Below, piece by piece: positions 6,929-9,973 of a stretch of 9,973 nt of DNA. The stretch is from an uncultured Eubacteriales bacterium (GTDB taxonomy: Bacteria > Bacillota > Clostridia > Peptostreptococcales > Anaerovoracaceae), in contig CADBSL010000138.1 in NCBI GenBank assembly GCA_902797345.1, positions 1 through 9,973 on the forward strand, written 5' to 3'. Below the pieces are notes generated by a model. That model had not been told where the DNA came from. It made no database searches and saw only the letters and a list, made by a program, of their open reading frames with translations. The position numbers and the translations under genes are program-made. The stretch's first letter is position 1, and each line of letters starts with the position of its first letter.

Positions 6929-6937
6929 TGGTATAAC
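6929..6937 (+). promoter_or_regulatory. Extended -10 promoter of the foldase gene
   Basis: TGGTATAAC (6929-6937) is an extended -10 box (TG, one base, TATAAC). No good -35 box is found 16-18 bp upstream (TTTTCT at 6909-6914 is the best), which is tolerated by extended -10 promoters. Start near 6944 would give a leader of about 40 nt. Confidence 0.5.
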
Positions 6938-6985
6938 TGTTGAGTGAACATAATCCATTAATTTGAGAAAGGAATGAACAAGATA

Positions 6986-8182
6986 ATGTATAAGAAAATA
7001 CTGGCTTTAGCGCTGGCGTTCGCTCTGGTATTCTCCATGAGTGCCTGCAGCTCCAGCAAGGTGGAAACCTCTGAAAAACAGTACGATTATGACCTGTCGG
7101 AATATGTGACCGTTGGCGAGTATAAGGGAATCGAAGTGGAACGAGTAGATCCGGAAGAAGTGACGGATGAAGACGTTCAGTCCGAGATCACCAGCGAACT
7201 GGAATCCAAGATCAGCTGGGACGAAGTGGACCGGCCGGCGGAAAACGGCGACAGAGTGAATATTGACTACGAAGGCAAAGTGGACGGGAAACCCTTTGAC
7301 GGCGGCAACGCCGAGGGGTATGACCTGACACTGGGAGACGGCGCTTTCATCGAAGGCTTTGAAGAAGGTCTGGTAGGCGCTTCCAAGGGCGACACCAAGG
7401 AACTGAATCTGACTTTCCCGGATCCTTATGTGAATAACGAAGAACTGTCCGGCAAGGCAGTCGTTTTCACCGTCAAGGTGAACAGCGTTTCCGAAGAGAA
7501 TGTTCCGGAACTCAATGACGAATATGTCAAGTCCCTGAAGGAAGACTATAAGACGGTGGAAGAATATAAGAAAGCCGTTCGGGAAGACCTGGAAGAACAG
7601 GCGGAAGAATCCGCGAAGCAGGCTATGATGTCCACAGCCTGGCAGAAGGTGATGGACAACAGTGAAGTCATCAAATACCCGGAAGAAGAAGTAGCGAAAA
7701 AGCAGAAGGAAATGAAGGATTACTACGAACAGTATGCGGAAAGCTACGGAATGAGCTGGGATGATTTCATCTCCATGACCGGCATGACAGAGGAACAGTT
7801 CACGGAAGAAGCCAAGACCTATGCGGAAGAAAGCGTCAAGGAAGAGATGATTATGTACACCATCGCACGGAATGAAAACATTGCCGTGACGGAGGGTGCT
7901 TACGAAGAAGAAGCTCAGAAGTACGTGGAATCCCTGGGATATGAATCCATCGAAGCCCTGGAAGAAGCCTACGACAAGGACACCATCATCACCAGCATCC
8001 TGTGGAATGAAGTCTTTGAATTCCTGCTGGATAATGCCAAGATCGTAGAACCGGGAACCGGTGCGGATACGGAAGGTGCTGCGGCGGAAGAAGATGCAAC
8101 AGCGGAAGAGCCGGCTGCTACAGAAGAAGCAGCGGATGATGCGGCGGCAGCAGAAGGCGAAGAAGCGGCTCAGGGCGAATAG
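6986..8182 (+). CDS. Lipoprotein with FKBP-type prolyl isomerase and trigger-factor-like domain
   Basis: Likely an extracytoplasmic folding helper that assists secreted proteins, analogous in role to PrsA. The 398-residue product has a lipoprotein signal: K-K, hydrophobic core 5-17 and lipobox SMSAC with Cys21 as lipid anchor. An FKBP domain (about 85-168) carries VNIDYEGKVDGKPFDGG, LGDGAFIEGFEEGL and GASKGD, very close to the trigger factor PPIase domain. Residues about 172-355 form the helical trigger-factor C-terminal chaperone region. The ribosome-binding N-terminal domain is absent, which fits export. Residues 356-398 are a flexible Ala/Glu-rich acidic tail. The start is uncertain: ATG 6974 directly abuts AAAGGA (6968-6973), too close for use as its ribosome binding site, so ATG 6986, 12 nt away, is preferred; using 6974 adds only MNKI. 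It has its own promoter. Confidence 0.9.
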   Translation: MYKKILALALAFALVFSMSACSSSKVETSEKQYDYDLSEYVTVGEYKGIEVERVDPEEVTDEDVQSEITSELESKISWDEVDRPAENGDRVNIDYEGKVDGKPFDGGNAEGYDLTLGDGAFIEGFEEGLVGASKGDTKELNLTFPDPYVNNEELSGKAVVFTVKVNSVSEENVPELNDEYVKSLKEDYKTVEEYKKAVREDLEEQAEESAKQAMMSTAWQKVMDNSEVIKYPEEEVAKKQKEMKDYYEQYAESYGMSWDDFISMTGMTEEQFTEEAKTYAEESVKEEMIMYTIARNENIAVTEGAYEEEAQKYVESLGYESIEALEEAYDKDTIITSILWNEVFEFLLDNAKIVEPGTGADTEGAAAEEDATAEEPAATEEAADDAAAAEGEEAAQGE

Positions 8183-8203
8183 TCCGGCGGCGTGAAAAAA
8201 CCG

Positions 8204-8232
8204 TTGAACATTTCGAACAATGGTGATATAAT
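8204..8232 (+). promoter_or_regulatory. Strong sigma-A promoter of the T-box-metY unit
   Basis: TTGAAC (8204-8209), 17-bp spacer, TATAAT (8227-8232), with an extended TGA just before the -10 box (8224-8226). Transcription should begin near 8239, just ahead of the T-box leader. It lies 21 bp after the foldase stop codon; no terminator is visible between. Confidence 0.85.
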
Positions 8233-8239
8233 AAGCCAA

Positions 8240-8508
8240 CAAAATAATAACTCAGATAGAAAGGCTGTGATGGAGAGGGCCGGAGATGGAATCTCACAGA
8301 GAGCTGCCGGGTGGTGCGAGGCAGCAGAGGAAGTCCCCAGGGTCTATGGCTCCGGAGCTGAAGGTTCGAGGCGAAAGCGGTAGGGCCTTACGCAGGTGCG
8401 GCGTTAGTGCACAGGACTTGTTGGAGTCTGCAGAGAGGCAGCGAAGGCTGCAATTTGAGTGGTACCGCGGGAATGACCCGTCTCAACGATGTTGAGGCGG
8501 GTTTTTTG
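8240..8508 (+). promoter_or_regulatory. T-box leader, probable tRNA-Met sensor, controlling metY
   Basis: An RNA that binds a cognate tRNA and, when it is uncharged, prevents termination so that the downstream gene is transcribed. The stem I distal part is clear: AGAGAGC, then arm GCTGCC (8303-8308) pairing with GGCAGC (8320-8325) around GGGTGGTGCGA. The lower arm pairs CCGGAG (8280-8285) with CTCCGG (8350-8355). The specifier reads ATG (8346-8348), placed by the family pattern codon-RCYYYGGAG (here G-C-T-C-C-GGAG). A hairpin GCAGC/GCTGC lies at 8438-8451. The T-box motif (8452-8470) differs from the common form AATTAGAGTGGTACCGCGG by one base. The antiterminator pairs TTGAG (8455-8459) with CTCAA (8482-8486) and GCGGG (8467-8471) with CCCGT (8477-8481), leaving the canonical 7-nt bulge TGGTACC. 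TGGT (8460-8463) pairs with a tRNA ending ACCA, which fits tRNA-Met. The methionine gene downstream agrees. Confidence 0.93.
8476..8507 (+). terminator. T-box conditional terminator
   Basis: ACCCGTCTCAAC (8476-8487) pairs with GTTGAGGCGGGT (8491-8502) around GAT, 12 bp with one G-U pair, followed by a T run (8502-8507). Its 5' half is the same segment used by the antiterminator, so the two structures exclude each other. Confidence 0.93.
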
Positions 8509-8515
8509 ATTTTTA

Positions 8516-8543
8516 AGCTCCGGGCTTTAAGCTCAGAGCTCGA
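8516..8543 (+). repeat. 7-bp periodic tract, four units, before metY
   Basis: AGCTCCG, GGCTTTA, AGCTCAG and AGCTCGA lie between the T-box terminator and the metY ribosome binding site. AGCTCGA is shared exactly with the tract inside the SLH gene (2025-2031). Confidence 0.55.
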
Positions 8544-8560
8544 ACAAGGAGGAAAGAGAG

Positions 8561-9844
8561 ATGAAGAAAGACAGAATCGAAACCAGATGTGTGCAGGGGG
8601 GATATACCCCGGGAAATGGAGAACCCAGACAGATCCCCATCATCCAAAGCACGACATTTAAATATGCCACCAGCGAAGACATGGGCAAGCTCTTCGACCT
8701 GGAGGCAGAAGGGTATTTCTATACCAGACTGCAAAACCCCACCAACGATATGGTGGCGGCGAAGATCTGCGCTCTGGAAGGCGGCACAGCGGCCATGCTG
8801 ACTTCTTCCGGCCAGGCGGCTTCCTTCTACAGCGTGTTCAACATCGCAGGCTGCGGCGACCATGTGGTGGCGTCTTCCACCATCTACGGAGGCACCTACA
8901 ACCTCTTCGCTGTGACCATGAAGCGGATGGGGATCGAGTTCACCTTTGTGGATCCGGACTGTACGGCGGAGGAACTGGACGCGGCCTTTCAACCCAACAC
9001 CAAAGCAGTCTTCGGGGAGACCATCGCCAATCCGGCATTGATCGTCCTGGACATCGAAAAATTCGCCAAAGCGGCCCACGCCCACGGAGTGCCGCTGATC
9101 ATCGACAACACCTTTGCCACTCCGGTGAACTGCCGGCCCTTCGAGTGGGGGGCGGACATCGTGACCCACTCCACCACCAAGTACATGGACGGTCACGGCG
9201 CCGGCGTCGGCGGCTGCATCGTGGACTCCGGCAACTTCGACTGGATGGCCCATGCGGACAAGTTCCCCGGGCTCACCACACCGGATGACAGCTACCACGG
9301 CGTCGTTTATGCAGAGCGGTTCGGACAGGGCGGCGCCTTCATCACCAAGGCCACAGCCCAGCTCATGCGGGACTTCGGTTCCATCCAGTCCCCCCAGAAC
9401 GCCTTTCTGTTGAACATGGGACTGGAAAGCCTTCACGTGCGGATGCAGCGTCACTGCGAAAATGCCCAGAAGGTGGCGGAATTCCTGGATGCTCACGAAA
9501 AGGTCAGCTGGGTGAATTACGCCGGGCTGCCGGGGAACAAGTACTATGAACTGGCTCAGAAATACATGCCGAACGGCACCTGCGGCGTCATCAGCTTCGG
9601 CGTGGCAGGAGGACGGGAAGCCGCTTCCACCGTTATGAAGAACCTGAAGGTGGCGGCCATCGAGACCCACGTGGCGGACGCCCGGACCTGCTGCCTGCAC
9701 CCGGCCAGTGCCACCCACCGGCAGATGAACGATGAGGAACTGGAAGCCGCCGGAGTTTCCCCGGACCTGATCCGGTACTCCTGCGGCATCGAAAACGCCG
9801 ACGACCTGATCGAAGACCTTGATCAGGCATTGAGAGCCATTTGA
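8561..9844 (+). CDS. metY: O-acetylhomoserine sulfhydrylase-type PLP enzyme
   Basis: Most likely makes homocysteine from O-acetylhomoserine and sulfide in methionine synthesis. The 427 residues match the usual length of MetY rather than the shorter (about 380-400) cystathionine gamma-synthases and lyases. Cys/Met-metabolism PLP family signatures: YFYTRLQNPTND (Tyr54, Arg56, phosphate contacts from the neighbouring subunit), SSGQAA (83-88), STIYGGTYNL (Tyr109, stacks on the PLP ring), LIIDNTFATP (Asp182, binds the pyridine nitrogen) and THSTTKYMDGHG (Lys207, Schiff base). The C-terminal LHPASATHRQM is the substrate carboxylate-binding segment. Complete at both ends; AAGGAGG at 8546-8552 lies 8 nt before ATG. 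Control by a Met-type T-box supports a methionine role. A methionine gamma-lyase or other gamma-substituting enzyme of the same family is the main alternative. No partner gene is visible within the 129 bases that follow. Confidence 0.9.
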   Translation: MKKDRIETRCVQGGYTPGNGEPRQIPIIQSTTFKYATSEDMGKLFDLEAEGYFYTRLQNPTNDMVAAKICALEGGTAAMLTSSGQAASFYSVFNIAGCGDHVVASSTIYGGTYNLFAVTMKRMGIEFTFVDPDCTAEELDAAFQPNTKAVFGETIANPALIVLDIEKFAKAAHAHGVPLIIDNTFATPVNCRPFEWGADIVTHSTTKYMDGHGAGVGGCIVDSGNFDWMAHADKFPGLTTPDDSYHGVVYAERFGQGGAFITKATAQLMRDFGSIQSPQNAFLLNMGLESLHVRMQRHCENAQKVAEFLDAHEKVSWVNYAGLPGNKYYELAQKYMPNGTCGVISFGVAGGREAASTVMKNLKVAAIETHVADARTCCLHPASATHRQMNDEELEAAGVSPDLIRYSCGIENADDLIEDLDQALRAI

Positions 9845-9885
9845 TTCACCGTATAACTGAAATTCGTCTTGTGCATCCGAAGAAA

Positions 9886-9967
9886 CTCTCGGGACACGCT
9901 TTCGCTATGTGTTCGCTCGCAGCGGTACTAAGCTCCGTCTTCGCTCCTGCGGAGCTCGCCGATCGCT
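9886..9967. repeat. Dyad-rich intergenic element after metY, possible dispersed repeat
   Basis: No gene is seen after the metY stop codon. The stretch holds AGCTCCG (9931-9937) and its inverted copy CGGAGCT (9950-9956), a nested tight hairpin GCTCC/GGAGC (9943-9955) and an ACAC/GTGT dyad (9894-9912). TCGCT recurs four times (9902, 9913, 9941 and 9963). There is no T run to make it a standard terminator. Its texture resembles a palindromic dispersed repeat, but only one copy is in view, so this is a guess. It runs to near the window end and may continue. Confidence 0.35.
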
Positions 9968-9973
9968 AAGGAC

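Noticed and set aside
7007..8242. Minus-strand open frame of 411 codons opposite the foldase gene
   Set aside because: Phe- and Arg-rich complement of Glu/Lys codons; no domain and it would run into the metY promoter.
8327..8340. GAGGAAGTCC-like string reminiscent of the RNase P RNA P4 strand
   Set aside because: The remaining RNase P core is absent and the whole stretch is accounted for by the T-box leader.
8192..8495. Small + strand open frames inside the metY leader
   Set aside because: They lie within the folded T-box RNA, whose pairing explains the conservation; no ribosome binding sites fit.
8184..8560. SAM riboswitch for metY
   Set aside because: The leader shows T-box antiterminator and terminator pairing throughout; no S-box core motif was seen.

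Overview
The window looks like chromosomal DNA from a moderately GC-rich member of the Bacillota, most likely Clostridia. The clues are a tRNA-sensing T-box leader, S-layer homology (SLH) domains, a Clostridia/Bacilli-style cardiolipin synthase, strong AGGAGG-type ribosome binding sites and sigma-A-like promoters. I cannot name a genus from sequence alone. I see no transposase, phage gene, CRISPR array, tRNA or rRNA.

Left part (1-3376, all +): the 3' end of pyrE (orotate phosphoribosyltransferase, cut by the window edge); then a secreted protein of unknown function whose lipobox is spoiled by an arginine; then a 591-residue surface protein with three SLH domains and a C-terminal NlpC/P60-like cysteine hydrolase domain. 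The two surface genes are 11 nt apart and probably cotranscribed, with possible read-through from pyrE. A strong hairpin terminator closes the unit, back to back with a hairpin that faces the convergent cls gene.

Middle part (3403-6877): cls (cardiolipin synthase, -) diverges from idi (type I isopentenyl-diphosphate isomerase, +). Their predicted promoters are interleaved in about 80 bp, so the two transcripts should overlap at their 5' ends. idi overlaps by 14 nt a gene for a membrane-anchored endonuclease/exonuclease/phosphatase-fold protein. This is a plausible membrane-lipid and isoprenoid neighbourhood.

Right part (6929-9844): a lipoprotein with an FKBP-type prolyl isomerase domain and a trigger-factor-like C-terminal region, probably a foldase acting outside the membrane. 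It is followed by a textbook promoter and a complete T-box leader (stem I, specifier ATG, antiterminator, terminator) controlling metY, an O-acetylhomoserine sulfhydrylase-type PLP enzyme. The specifier (Met) and the UGGU bulge (discriminator A) fit uncharged tRNA-Met as the signal.

The least expected pattern is a set of four degenerate tracts with a strict 7-bp period. The units resemble AGCTCGA or AGATAGA. One tract lies inside the SLH gene, where it encodes a linker, and three lie in short intergenic spaces. A further dyad-rich element follows metY. These look like dispersed repeats and are the most interesting material here.
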